Assembly: GCA_043228905.1 (NCBI GenBank)
Contig: JBHGNT010000006.1
Coordinates: 2,604,001-2,668,000 of the forward strand
Direction of reading: 5' to 3'
Source: Azolla caroliniana
Taxonomy: Eukaryota; Polypodiophyta
DNA length: 64,000 nt
The notes beneath the pieces are model-generated. The model saw nothing but the letters and a program-made list of their open reading frames with translations. It was not told where the DNA came from and ran no database searches. Each line of letters begins with the position of its first letter. Within the stretch, counting starts at the first letter, position 1. Shown piece by piece: positions 44,363 to 56,108 of the stretch. Made by a program: the position numbers and the translations under genes.

Positions 44363-47300
44363 CTACTCCAGATCATCAAAGAACTCATTAGGAATAGTTG
44401 TAGGAGGTGCTATGGTAGCGACACATTTGAACTGCATAAAATAACAAATCGGGTAAACACACATGAGCCCAGTTCAACTCTTGAGTTTTGAAATTTCAAA
44501 AGAAGAAATTAGACCTTGTGTTGCTTGTATTTCTCTCTGATGGCTGGTAGAGTACAATTCTTGGTATTCTTCTGCAACTCGTGGATGGCCTTCACACATT
44601 CCTTCAGCTCAGATGGCTTGTATCCAGAGTAGTGTTGCAAAGTTGCATTCTACATTCATCATAGGACGCACCGATTAAAACTTGAGATTTTTTCAAAAAT
44701 ATGCTGTTCTTTTAAGTTTTAATGGAAAGTAATTATAGCCATCATATTAATGTTAATGTGACCTCTGATCACTCTATATTCCATAGTTAACAAGACCGAG
44801 ATCAATAGAGCTTACCCAAGGCTTGGTTGAGGGATGAAGGGTGAGATTAGCCAAGAAAACAGATGCACCAGCAACCATCGATGGCAAATAGGGAAGGAAG
44901 CCATACTCAAGCATGGTGAGCTCGGCAAGATAATTACCAAGAAACTCAAGTTGCAGTGTAGGTGTCTGAAACACAAGATAAAGAAACTATTAGACCTACT
45001 AAGGTTGGAATAAATTAAGAAAATGGTAGCAAATGCGTTGATTACAAAAAAAATGCATACAATTATTCATACCTTTTGTGATGCTTGGGCAGCTCGAATA
45101 AAACGCCTACATACCAAAATAGTTCAGGAAAATGTGGTCATATTTCATGATCTTATCCATGGAATTTAAGAGCACTTGTCATTGAATTTAAGAACACTTG
45201 TCATCTGGCAGAACATACCGAAGAAAACTCTTGGTTGTTGGGCCCGTGAGCTCAAAATGTAAATGGTTCAAGACATTCCTTTCCATCTCCAGAACCTTAC
45301 GTACACAAACAAACCAATCCATATAACTTGTATTCTTTGCAACACAAAGAGGACAAGAGATATTATTAGCTAAAAGGATTTATGTCCTACCTCTTCTCTG
45401 GTGTATGTATTGTCTGTAATGTAGCAAAACTCTTCCACTTGGGGTGCACATATCTCTTCATATTTCCTGGGAGAATCGATGCCACATCAACAAGTTACGA
45501 AAGATACAAGAAATCATACAGTTTTTGTGGAGGGAAAAAAGCTCGTAGACATACGAAGCGATGAGCATGCAAGCAACACCCAGAAGCTGCAAACGCTGTC
45601 GAGTGACGAGGTTTGCTGAAAGGAAACGGTCTATGTAGGACACTGTCAAGTAGAGAGTGTCTGGAACAAGCTTATATTCCTCTGCTACCTAGAAACCATG
45701 AAATTTGTTATGAATATGAGATTATCATGGCAGTTACCATGAAGGACCTATAAATCTCACACGCTGATGACAGGACATGAAATACCCAAGCATGTTTTTA
45801 TTCACCTCAACAAGCCAGTCAACCAATATGCCCCGCATGCTCGCATTGATATCTTGTTGCAAGCTATCCATGAAATTAGGAACCGGCCTTCTTTTCAACT
45901 GCAAAACATTATTATGGTTTTTACAATAAAGCCACCAATTCACACCAATCTTTGAGAACGTAAAGGTCAAACGACATGTTACAAATCTCGGCCAAATTAT
46001 ATATATTACATCATTGCCATCAACAAAAATATAAACTTACAACATTATACATGCATATCTCACCCACATTACAGTGACATTTACAATAAAACATAATTGT
46101 TACTCATATCATATGTCATTGAGACATTCAGAATAATCCATCAAAATGTCATGATATACAATTTGTCCTTAATGCAAGACATAGTCTTTGCATACTAAAA
46201 CAAACTCTAACCTCAGCCACACGAAGATGGCGATAGATGTCAGCGGCATAAGCACTGCACATTTGTGGGTCTTTATGATTGTCAATATCCATATAGGTTT
46301 TGCTCGACCAACCTTCACTCTCACCATTGGCATTGGCATCAGAAAAAAGGCCACCTGAAAGAACCTTCAGAATCTTAGATAAAAATCTTTCAAAGGCAAA
46401 CAATGTAACAATCACAAATATTTGGGATCTTCCTGGCACAATCACCTATAGGGAAAATCTCAAATAAGTTGAAGATCTCCATTAAGTCATATCAATAGAG
46501 ATCTACATTGCAACAATTATAAGAAGCAAACATACCCATAAAACTACATAAAGAGATTGAAGCAATGATATATAAATAGAGATCCCTTCTTACCTTGCCG
46601 AACACGAGGCCTCAATTCTCTTGAAATGTAGAGACTATTCTGAGTTCTCCTTTCCAGAGATGCAACTGTTTTGCTCTCACTAAAACTAGGTAAAACTTCC
46701 TCTACAGATTCAGACTTCTTTTCAACAGTAGCTAGGCCCAATTCAAAGAAAGAATTCTCATCATTCTCAGAAGTGACAGAGCTCTTTGTCAAAGTGTTCA
46801 ATTCCCCAGCAAACTGTGAGAGCTCAATACCATCTTCACTCTCATTGATTTCCTTGCCCTGAAGAGTAGAGGAAGCAAGAGGAACTCTTGATTTCACACT
46901 GGCAATGGCTCCATGGACAGAAATCTAAGAAGAAGAAGAAGAAGATCCTTCAAACTCTTAACCAAAATATAGAGAAGAAATCAGATAAATCTCGACATAT
47001 AATTATCTTTGCCAAGAAAACCCATCATGATCTAAACAATATTTATCATAACAAAATAAAAATCAAAACAAAGCGCGATTGGAACAATATCAAAATATTG
47101 CAGAAAGAATAACCACAATAAGAACAGAGGCTGTCATAATGCAGATAAAGTTGAAGAGCGAAAAATCAGAATTTTCATCATATAAGAAATTATGTATAAG
47201 CATTATTTCATTTATCGAATTTAACAAATCCATTACAAACATCAACCAAAACAGAAATGGGAAGTTATCAGGATGTACCTGAGATTTGTTAGCTATTTGA

Positions 47301-47560
47301 GCAACTTGCCGAGAAGAAGAAGAATGATTTGTCAAGTTAGCAAGAGCCGCCCTCTTTTTACTTCCTGCATTTGGAGCTTTAGCGTTAAATTCATCCATTG
47401 CTGCGCGCTTGTTCGGAGCTTTGCTCTCTTTTCTGAGAATATTCTCGCTGTCATTAACATGACCATTTGCTGAAGTAACTGTGGATCGAGTGAGCACTGG
47501 AATTTCTCTTCCTCTCAGGCGTCTCGCCATCACTCCCTGATCACTATCTCTACCAGCCAT
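44363..47560 (-). CDS. A-type cyclin (CYCA1/CYCA2-like)
   Basis: This is a regulatory subunit of cyclin-dependent kinases in S to M phase, nuclear. There are eleven exons on the minus strand: 47560-47279, 46924-46594, 46354-46212, 45898-45806, 45688-45555, 45466-45391, 45295-45219, 45106-45073, 44965-44816, 44649-44515 and 44431-44363. All have GT-AG ends with matching phases, giving 507 aa. The N-terminal region carries a destruction box RAALANLTN (about residues 73-81), which targets mitotic cyclins for degradation. The cyclin core contains the substrate-docking patch in SMRGILVDWLVEV, then EEYKLVPDTLYLTVSYIDRF, LIASKYEEICAPQVEEFCYI, and in the C-terminal fold LEFLGNYLAELTMLEYGFLP and AIREKYKQHKF. 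It ends PNEFFDDLE, as in CYCA1/CYCA2. No domain is missing, so I regard it as functional. Confidence 0.95.
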
Positions 47561-48164
47561 TGTTGTATATCTATCTAACTTATATTGATCGGTATGTCTT
47601 TTTACTGATCAAGTCGATGATTTGTGTCTAGATCAGAATAACTATATCATGATTAGAAGACCGATCGATGTAGATCTAAGCTTTTTGGGCTCGAATCTCC
47701 TTCCAATCCTGCATTGAAGAAAAACTAAGCTTCCATGGAACAGATCGTTGGAAGAAAGGGGGGAGGGGGAAAAAAAAATTTAAATTTTTTTAAAAAACAT
47801 GAGAAAAGAAATGCACAGAAGAATGCCTATAAAAATAAAAATAAAATAACGCTTGAAAGAGATCTAAAGCTTCGTAATAGTAGCCAAATTCCTCGAAGCA
47901 GAAGCCAGGAGAGAAGACCAAAAAAAAGAGAGAAAAAAAAATAAGCGGAAGGCAATGCATGCATGAGAGAGGTGAGCATTTGGAGAAGAGAAGAACCTGG
48001 AGAGGCGGAGGTGGGCATGGCCATATGGTTTATGTTGATTAAATTGATGGGGCGGAGGGAGGGAAAGGAGCAGCCAAAACTCTGTTTGATCTAATTAGTC
48101 GACAGAAGGAAGGAAGGAAGAGATGATGGACGGATGGATGGATGGATGGATGATAAAGAAGAAA

Positions 48165-48208
<44 letters not shown>

Positions 48209-48500
48209 TTTCTCCTCCTGCTCTGTCTGTCTGTCTGTCGTGTTTCGCCCTTTTTCTTCCTTCTTCTTCTCTGAGAGAGAGAGAGAGAGAGAGAAGAACA
48301 GACAGAGGAAGAACAGAACAGAACAGAACAGAGAGGAGGGAGGAACGGAGTAGAGTAGGAAATGTGAAAAAGGTTTTTGAATTTGGGCTCCCGCCCAAAT
48401 GGACCTCCTCCTAAGGACGTGCATCCTGACCGTCCGATGGACCCCTCTGCATCCAACGGCTCCCCCCCAAATAGCCCATCACATCACATCACTCCACTCC
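47561..48500 (-). promoter_or_regulatory. Cyclin 5' UTR and promoter region
   Basis: No coding region is present. It contains GA/CT-rich tracts (48171-48205 as (GA)n, 48271-48293 and others), (GGAT)n at about 48131-48152 and (GAACA)n at 48306-48330. Farther up is a GC-richer block with CCGTCCGATGG at 48430 and TCCAACGGCTC at 48452-48462. A 3' splice-like site (minus strand TTCAATGCAG, near 47709) hints at an intron in the 5' UTR. The long leucine/serine-rich frames here are products of the CT repeats. Confidence 0.5.
48452..48462 (+). promoter_or_regulatory. MSA-like element upstream of the cyclin gene
   Basis: TCCAACGGCTC matches the mitosis-specific activator consensus (T-C-Y-AACGG-Y-Y-A) at all but the last base. 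MSA elements bind three-repeat MYB proteins and drive G2/M transcription of cyclins. It lies about 890 bp upstream of the start codon. One site by itself is weak evidence. Confidence 0.4.
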
Positions 48501-48689
48501 ATAGTGTGAACCATGCGTAACATTCGTGCATTCGTGATCGAGAATGATTCAATCATTCGAGAAGGGTAAACACCCTCGACGAATGATAAATACCATACTT
48601 TGGGATTCTTTACTTGATTTACAACATGTTCCCCACTCCAGGCCTTTTTGTCTACCCATTAGTTCCTAAATTACTGTAAAACGTAAATA

Positions 48690-48905
48690 TCAAAATTTCA
48701 TCACTTCATCTCTGAAATTTCAGAAATTTTATCTCTAAAATTTCATCACTGAAATTTCTGAAATTTCATAAGAGAAATTTCATCACTGAAATTTTATCTC
48801 TAAAATTTCATCACAATAATTTCTGAAATTTCATCAAAGAAATTTCTAAAATTTAATAAGAGAAATTTCTGAAATTTCATCACTGAAATTTCATCAGAGA
48901 AATTT
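48690..48905. repeat. AT-rich minisatellite built on the palindrome GAAATTTC
   Basis: At least ten close-spaced copies of GAAATTTC/TGAAATTT with TCATCAC or TCATAAGAG spacers occur over about 215 bp, in units of roughly 13-21 bp. Each unit is partly self-complementary. It lies between the cyclin promoter and the CLB1 gene and has no coding content. Confidence 0.88.
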
Positions 48906-50525
48906 AAACCCTAATACCTATTATTAAACCTAATTATACCTGAATGTCGTGAGTCGTTGGTATACACTATGCAGATCGTTCGAGGCTAGGTGGGAGAGGA
49001 GAGGAGAGCGTAACGTTACGTGCAAAGGAGAAGGGGGAAAAAGAGGGAAAAAACAAAAAAAGTACTCGATTTGATGTTGACATTTGGATCACGAAAACGC
49101 AAGACAATAATGTGGGTTGGAATGACATGGAACAAAAAGTACTCGGTGTTGAAATTGGATCACGAAAACGCAAGACAATAATTGTAGGTGTTGGTCTTTT
49201 GATAATGGTCATATGGGTTTTGAAGCTTGTATGTCGAGGTTGGTACATATATACGATGGGAGGAGGGAGGGGAGGGGGTGTTATCCTCAAATGCACTCAT
49301 TAATAGAGAAGTTTCGAAAATTGGTTAGGCAAAGATGCTTAGTTAGTATGTTGCTATTTCTTATTATCATGTCTTGTTTTATTTTTGTTAAGTTGCATAA
49401 TATGGTAAGGGAGCACGATTTGATGGGATTGAGGTTGCAATTAGGGAAGCCTTGCATTGAACAAGCTTTAGCAGAGGAATCTTATCATGTTTTCTAGAGA
49501 TATATGTGATAATGTTACCATAGCTAAGGAGAGAGAAAATTATATAAATTTGTCACAACTTTCAAGGTCGATGATTAACATGCATGAGTATGTTATCATT
49601 TCATTTATTGAACTATATGTAAATGAGCTTAGATGGTCATTGTAGACGCTACATCATAATTTGACACCCAGAATATCTAATGGAATGGATGTCTCTTTGT
49701 GTGAAGCTTATGGATTGTATTGGAGGTCCCAATGTTAAACTTCTCATGAAGACCTAAGGTGGTGCAACCAATAACGATACCCATGGTTTCATATAATCTC
49801 CATTGCATTCGGTGGGTAAGATGAATCCATTCCTTCGATTTTTGTTTCAAAGTGTACAACCTTGGACAGAAACAACAATGTTCTTTACTGGAATTACAAA
49901 CATAATTTTAGGGAACATGAAAGTCGAGACAAGTTGGTGGACTGTGACGAATTCTAAAAGAACTATGGAGTGTCATGGGTCTCTAAAAGTGAATCATTTA
50001 GCAGTTGAAGGTTGAGAGGATGTATCGGCAGTTTGCAAATAAAGGTTTTTTGGAAGCGGCGAAGAGGAAGCTCTCCATCTTCGATTTAATCGCAGAGTGA
50101 AGGACGATGATGCCATGAATGTCCCAGATTGGGGCATTAGCAAGGGAACATGAAGGAATCCATCCGGCGATCCACTAACTATGTACGTACATATAACTGA
50201 GAGACAATAATATTGCATGGATAGATCATATCATCATAGAACGAGAGACTTTATAGAAAATCTCTAAGTAAAGGGTTATTTTTTTGGGACTAGTTCTGCA
50301 AATTGTCCATATTTTCTAAGACTAGTAGTTCTGCAAATCTAATTTACAGAGAGAGAGAGAGAGCGAGCATGGTATGGTAGCGTGCAGACGCAATGGCCAA
50401 GCTTCCACGGAATCTCTCCTTTGCGTGTCTACCCAGAAAGCCTTGCAGTATCGCCTTCAGAATGTGGTAAGTAAAGGTAGTCGATCAATTCTTAGCGAGA
50501 CAGAGACAGGAAGACTTGGAGAGAG
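48906..50525. other. Intergenic region upstream of CLB1
   Basis: No gene is recognised. It contains a tandem duplication with period 78 bp (49061-49138 and 49139-49190; core GGATCACGAAAACGCAAGAC) and a short (GA)n tract at 50348-50363 about 165 bp before the CLB1 start. Confidence 0.5.
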
Positions 50526-53500
50526 ATGACGCTCTTCCTGGGACTCTTCGCAGGTTTTTTCTTTGGATTGACTGGTATGTGGATATGGAAGTTTATGATA
50601 TCCTGGAGGGGTTAAAGAACGAATCTCCAAGGTAAAATGTACACAGCCCACATGATTTTCTTTTATTTGGCTTTTGAATTGAATAATTAATTATTCCAAT
50701 AGACGGGAATTATCTGGTTAGAATATTTAAATTCACTAAGCTCACGTGAATTTTTTCTCCCTCCTTTTTCTCTGCTTATTTTTATGCAGTAGAGCGCTTC
50801 ATTTTTACATTAGAGCAAGTAACCAGGGCAAATTCACAAAGTTTATATGTTTTTCATTTCTTCAGTTTGAATGGGTATCTAGGGTAAATGCACTAAGTTC
50901 GCATATATATTATTTTTTTAAATGCTTTTATGCAATGGAGGGGATGTTGTTCACCTTAGATCAAGCGTCCAGGGTAAATTTCATCAAGCTCATGTGAATA
51001 TTTGTTTTTTCTTACTTAATGGGTATCTAGGACACAAGCACTAAACTCATACGAAAGATTATCTATTTGTTTTATGTGTCGGAGAGGAATGTTTTATTTT
51101 CAGAATTACAATAGATTGGAAAATACTGTAAACTCACATGTATTTTTTCTTTGTTAAACTTAAATTTTTTTGTGCAGTCAAAGTTTTTTAGTTTCACACT
51201 AGATTGAGGTATTCATTGAGCTCGTATGAAGTTTTTTTTTTCAATGTAGTGGAGGGAATCTGTTTCACCTAAGATTAATACAATGAGTATCTACGAAGCT
51301 CATATGAAGATATTCTCTTTATTACTGCTAATTTTTAATGCAATCGATACCATTTTTTCACCTTCTCATGTGCATCGTGTCTTGGTTTAGGCAGTGGCTT
51401 TGCAGCTTCTTCACCAACTTAACCAAGTTGATGTTAAGAAACTTTGTGCCAACAATTATCCATCATGGGTTTCATTTACAAGCTTTGAGCATGTAAGTAG
51501 AAACAGTAGATTTTGTACAGAGCCACAATATGATGCTTTCACTCTCCCATGTATTTACCTATGTAATAATAACGTCTGAATTGGTAATAAGATAGAGATT
51601 GAAAGAGAGAAGATTTAGTAGTAAATCATCATGGGGTGAATTTAGAAAAATAAATTTCCTACTTTTGGAGAAAAAAATAAATTTCATGTAAGGCACAATG
51701 TGAGAGACAGCCTCTTACTTGCTTGCCTATGCATTGATGAATCATGGATCGATAGATAAGACCAATATGATATGATATGGTATGTAATACTATCCATGGG
51801 AGCCCTATCAAAATAAATCATTTAATTGATTCTCATGCTGGAAATGTCTGGGGACTGGGCCTGTGGTTTAAGTTTCCTATGATGTTCGGTGACTCTTGTA
51901 ATGAGAGCCCAAAGAGAGAGAAAGTAGCAATAAATCATATGATGAGAGCTAAGAAACTTAATTTTCAGTTTCTCGAAAAAAGTAATGTTACAGTGCAACT
52001 GCAGAAATTATAAAATCGTTAGTACTGAAAGATAACTCAAAAAGTTGATGAGATTCACCTACCAAAACCTGTGCTATAAATAGATTAGCTGTAGCCTTTC
52101 GAGGCCAATTAGCTGTAATAAGCTATTTCGCTATAGTGATCTTCGCACATAAAAGCTCACGCTGAACTCCAGACTGATAAACATGTCCTAGTGACCTGTT
52201 GTAAATACCGGTCCGATGATGGTGTAACAAGTACCATATCTTGCGACTTACATAAGAGTTAAGATGCTACACATTATGATTTATTGGTAACTGAAATGGC
52301 TGAATTTACAGCTCGGTTATTTGCTATAGTGGTGCTCATTCACATCAGAAGTGACAAAACTCACCCTTGAAACCATAGGTTAATAAACCTGACGTAGTCA
52401 TCTATCTTAAATACTGGTATCTTCATGAGTACAAATTTTGTAACTATAATTTGCATTCATACTATCATCTAATTATATTGGCGCAGGTGAAATGGCTCAA
52501 TTTACAACTGGATCAAGTTTGGCCATATGTTGCTTTGGTAAGTAAGCTCCATGGCAATTTTGGTAAATGTGCCAAGTCTTGGAATCTGCAAGATGCTTTA
52601 TTTTTTGTACTGTCCTAGGATAGGCAGCATCAAAGATGATTGAATTAAAAGTCGAGCCAATGCTTGCGACATATTGCCCTCCTGGAATTACAATGAAGTT
52701 TGCAAAGCTTTTTCTTGGCACAGTGGCACCACACATTGAAGGTATCCAAATTTTAACACTCGTGGCATAATTCAACATTCATTTCACAAATTTAATACTT
52801 TAGGCAAATCAATAATATAACAAACAGTTACTGCACCAGGAATCAAGATTCAAAATGATACAAAAGGGCATCTTATAATGGATCTAGACTTCAAATGGGG
52901 AGGAAATCCTTCTGCTATTATTGCAGTTGAGACTGTAGTTGGTGCAAAGTTCCCAGTGCAGGTAAGCCATGGGTATTTTCTCTTGATTTTCGTTAGTTGA
53001 GATTGATAAAACTGACAAATGGATAAAAACCATGATTATCTTGTTACCTGAAAACAAGACTTTTGACAATGCTCTACTTTATGCCAAGATTTTTCTTTTG
53101 ATGAGCAAGGGGCAACAGCATAATATGAAAATCTAGAAAGAAACAATAATCAGTGTAAACTTAATTCTGGGGTCAAAAGGTAGCAGATGTTGACAAATAA
53201 TAAGATAATTTTTACGAATGGACTAAGTCTTACAAATCAGCTATTAATACAGATTTAAACTGATCTCTGCAATGCAGATTGGAAAAAGCATCACATTGTT
53301 CACGTATTATGAATCTAGCAGTCAATTATGGCATAATGTGATTTTCAGCTTATATGTAGATACCAGAGAAGAATAACATTATCCTTAGTGTGACTGACTA
53401 TGGTATGAAATTCTGTATTAATAGCTAAAAAATCTCAAAGTCTATGCTGTGGTTAGAGTGATCATGAAACCAATAGAAGATATACCATGCATTTCAGGAG

Positions 53501-55751
53501 TTGCCATCTCACTTTTGAGTCAGGTATGTATTTGGGGCACTTTGACTTCAGGATGAACCAATATGTGAAATAGTATATGCTTTTCAGCAATAAATTATTT
53601 TTACATCAATGATTTTAAGGGGGATACTAACAAGTGATTTCTTGCCAAAATTGTAGCCAAAACCAACAGTAAAATACAATTTAAAACTTATCGGAGGAAG
53701 TATATCTAGTGTTCCTTGGATTTCTGAGTTGATTAAGGTAAAGTTTCTAAAATATGATGAATGGGATTATATGCACAAAGAGAATGGTTAACATTCTCCG
53801 TAATATACATTTTTATGCAAAATTGAACTTCGTTGTGAAGTTACCTAGTAAAGGGAGATGGAAGCAACGAGAGAAATGAAAACCATAGGTGTTTATAAAT
53901 GAGAATGAATAAATATTCGTCTTTTAATGTTTCCCCATTTATTGGTTTCTTGGAAGGCCTGGTACATTTGTCACCCATATGCTTACCTTTTATTCTGAAT
54001 AGATGGGTGTTCTTTAAGGTGGATATCTTGGCAAGAGAAAAGCTAAAGAATTAAGTTTTGTGTGCAGGAAACTGTAGAAACGCTTATCACAGACACCCTG
54101 GAATGGCCACATAGAATTGTAATTCCAATTGCACAACATCCTATTGATTTAAGGTATGTATGTCTGTCTGTCTGTATGTATGTATCTATATCTATCTATC
54201 TATCTATATATGCAATTTTGATTCTTTCTTGTTGTAGAGGTGATTATATTGAGGGTTATTTAAAGAATATCTCTGTTTTACTTGGTATTAAGTCTTCTTT
54301 GTCTGTCAAATGTTTATGGACGTATGTGATTTATGTTGAGATATTAGATGTATCGTGTATCCTTCACATGTTTATATATGCTTTGACCAACCATCTGCAT
54401 TCATTTTTTTATTTGTCTCTTCAATGCTATCATGTTTTGCAATGATACTTGTTTAATGATGAACAGTGATTTGGAGCGAAAGCTTCAAGGCAGGTTGACA
54501 TTGACAGTAATAAGGGCAGCTAAGCTGAAAATGTTTGAAATAATAGGAAAGTCAGATCCGTATGTAGTTCTCTATGTTCGCAAACTATTAAAAAAGAAAA
54601 CCAATGTAATCAAGGATAATCAGCAACCAGAGTGGAATGAAGTATTCGACCTTGATGTCGAGGACAAAGAAACACAGTCACTTGTTTTGCAGGTCTCTTT
54701 CTCTTTGCCATCTCAAGAAAGGTGTTAAGATGTGCTAGTGTAGTTGTCTGGCTACAATATACAAGGAATTTGCAATAGACTTTTAGGTTTACTTGAATTG
54801 CTTATTGAAAATTTCAATATTGAGAATTAGCAAGGACTTTTCTTCCTTAGAGTTGTGAGGAATTTTGTTACCTTAGACTTGATTTTTCTATCCTTAAGCC
54901 ATGGGAAAATTTGCAAATATTAAAGTTGTATTTTCTTTATAGGTCATGGATAAGGATAGTGTGGCAGACAAGTTTATTGGTGTTGTAGTGCTCCCCCTTT
55001 CAGTGCTAAAAGATGAGACTACTGAAGAATTAACGTTAGATCTAGCATCAAAGTTAGAAATGAGCAATGCAAATGCTAGCGAATTCCGTGGCACAATATC
55101 AATCTCAGTAAGTATTGTAAATTAAGAGATTATATGCATAGCACAATGTAATCTACTGTTGCTTACTTTTTATTAAAAAGGACCTACTATTTTTACAGAA
55201 ACACAGAGATGATTTTCATAAAAAAACATTTGAGTTACTTTTAAACTAATTTCTTGGAACAATAAAGCTGTTTCCTCTTAGAGAGAGAACGCTGTTACAA
55301 ATTTCAAGGTGTAGCACAATGTCATGCACCATCACAATGATTTCTAAAAATAAAAACTGAGTTATTTCTAATAGCAAAAAAAGTCATGATAAAACTTAAA
55401 AACAAAAAAGCTGAGATATTTCTAACAAATATTGTTTGTGATGAAATACCCTGGGCTTCAAAATCATAGATCGCTTCTACTAACTCATCTACAGTGAGAC
55501 TGCTACAAAGAAAGGATTAAAAGTAATGCCAAAATTTAACCTCGCTTTATGTGATACAGATAAAGTATCATGTTTTCTCAAAGGAGGAACAAGCTGCAGC
55601 CATTGAAGCTGAAGAGTCTTTTCTTAAGGCAAGACAAATGACTGCAGAAGCACAATATATTGGTGGAGTGATGGATGCCATTGGATCTGTCATGGGAGGA
55701 ACAGGCAAGCTCATAATTGATGGTGCAAGTATTCTTGGAAGTATGGCATAA
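50526..55751 (+). CDS. CLB1/NTMC2T4-type SMP and C2 domain protein, copy 1 (exon 1 has a stop codon)
   Basis: Proteins of this family are anchored by an N-terminal membrane segment and carry an SMP lipid-transfer domain and a C2 domain. Arabidopsis CLB1 binds ceramide/lipids and calcium. Exons: 50526-50631, 51395-51492, 52487-52537, 52624-52741, 52840-52961, 53425-53523, 53657-53737, 54068-54153, 54467-54692, 54943-55107 and 55560-55751. All phases agree and total 448 codons. The anchor is MTLFLGLFAGFFFGLT (residues 1-16), running on to about 27. The SMP domain spans about 60-245 (WLNLQLDQVWPYVALAASKM; CPPGITMKFAKLFLGTVAPH; EDIPCISGV; LEWPHRIVIPI) and C2 about 258-372 (IIGKSDPYVVLYV; PEWNEVFDLDVEDKETQSL; DKDSVADKFIG), with loop aspartates kept. 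Codon 30 is TAA (50613-50615). Splicing from the GTATGT at 50575 would remove it in frame, leaving 428 aa. Otherwise copy 1 cannot make the anchored protein. Confidence 0.88.
50731..51320 (+). repeat. Degenerate repeat array in CLB1 intron 1
   Basis: About eight imperfect copies of a unit resembling TATCTAGGGTAAAT, CACTAAGCTCATATGAA and a T-run occur near 50741, 50841, 50901, 50990, 51045, 51133, 51221 and 51298, with spacing of 55-100 bp. The left end of the 5153-bp duplication (50956) lies inside it, and most of the array is therefore repeated at 56109-56473. Confidence 0.7.
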
Positions 55752-56108
55752 ATCTAGCTGGTAAAAGCCATGGAAACATCTTATCCAACATGACTTTTGC
55801 TCTTGGATGAAGTAGTATTCCTGATTATAAAGTGTGTTTGATTCATGAATCATCAATCTTTGTAAAGCTTTATTAATCTGCAGTGTGCGCGTGTGACGTA
55901 CACGCATGCGCGTGCACACACACACACACACACCATTCTAAATGAGGACCTTGAATACTAATTTGATGACCCTATAGCTAGTTCCATTTTTAGAGGGTTG
56001 CAACTTAAATCATGCACTCAATGTATTGTCTAACTTACATATATTCTTGATTAGCTCAGATTGGAACCGACTATGTTACAACTTAGCATGTGCAATTACT
56101 CTACTTCT
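50956..56108 (+). repeat. Tandem duplication, unit 1 (5153 bp)
   Basis: This extends from TTAGATCAAGCGTCC in intron 1 to CTACTTCT about 360 bp past the CLB1 stop codon. It includes exons 2-11, the 3' UTR and a (CA)n tract at 55915-55933. The left flank and the unit end share only the dinucleotide TT at the junction. I found one difference from unit 2: C at 54172 against A at 59325, in a CTGT/ATGT microsatellite. Confidence 0.97.

Noticed and set aside
48039-48456. Overlapping frames of 109-121 codons rich in serine and leucine
   Set aside because: They come from (GA)/(CT) microsatellites in the cyclin 5' region. Three frames give the same low-complexity pattern.
52497-53069. Minus-strand frames of 93 and 61 codons, repeated at 57650-58222
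   Set aside because: They are antisense to CLB1 exons 3-5. They occur twice only because the locus is duplicated.
55578-55931. 117-codon minus-strand frame beginning with a cysteine-valine run, repeated at 60731
   Set aside because: It is antisense to CLB1 exon 11 and starts in the (CA)n tract.
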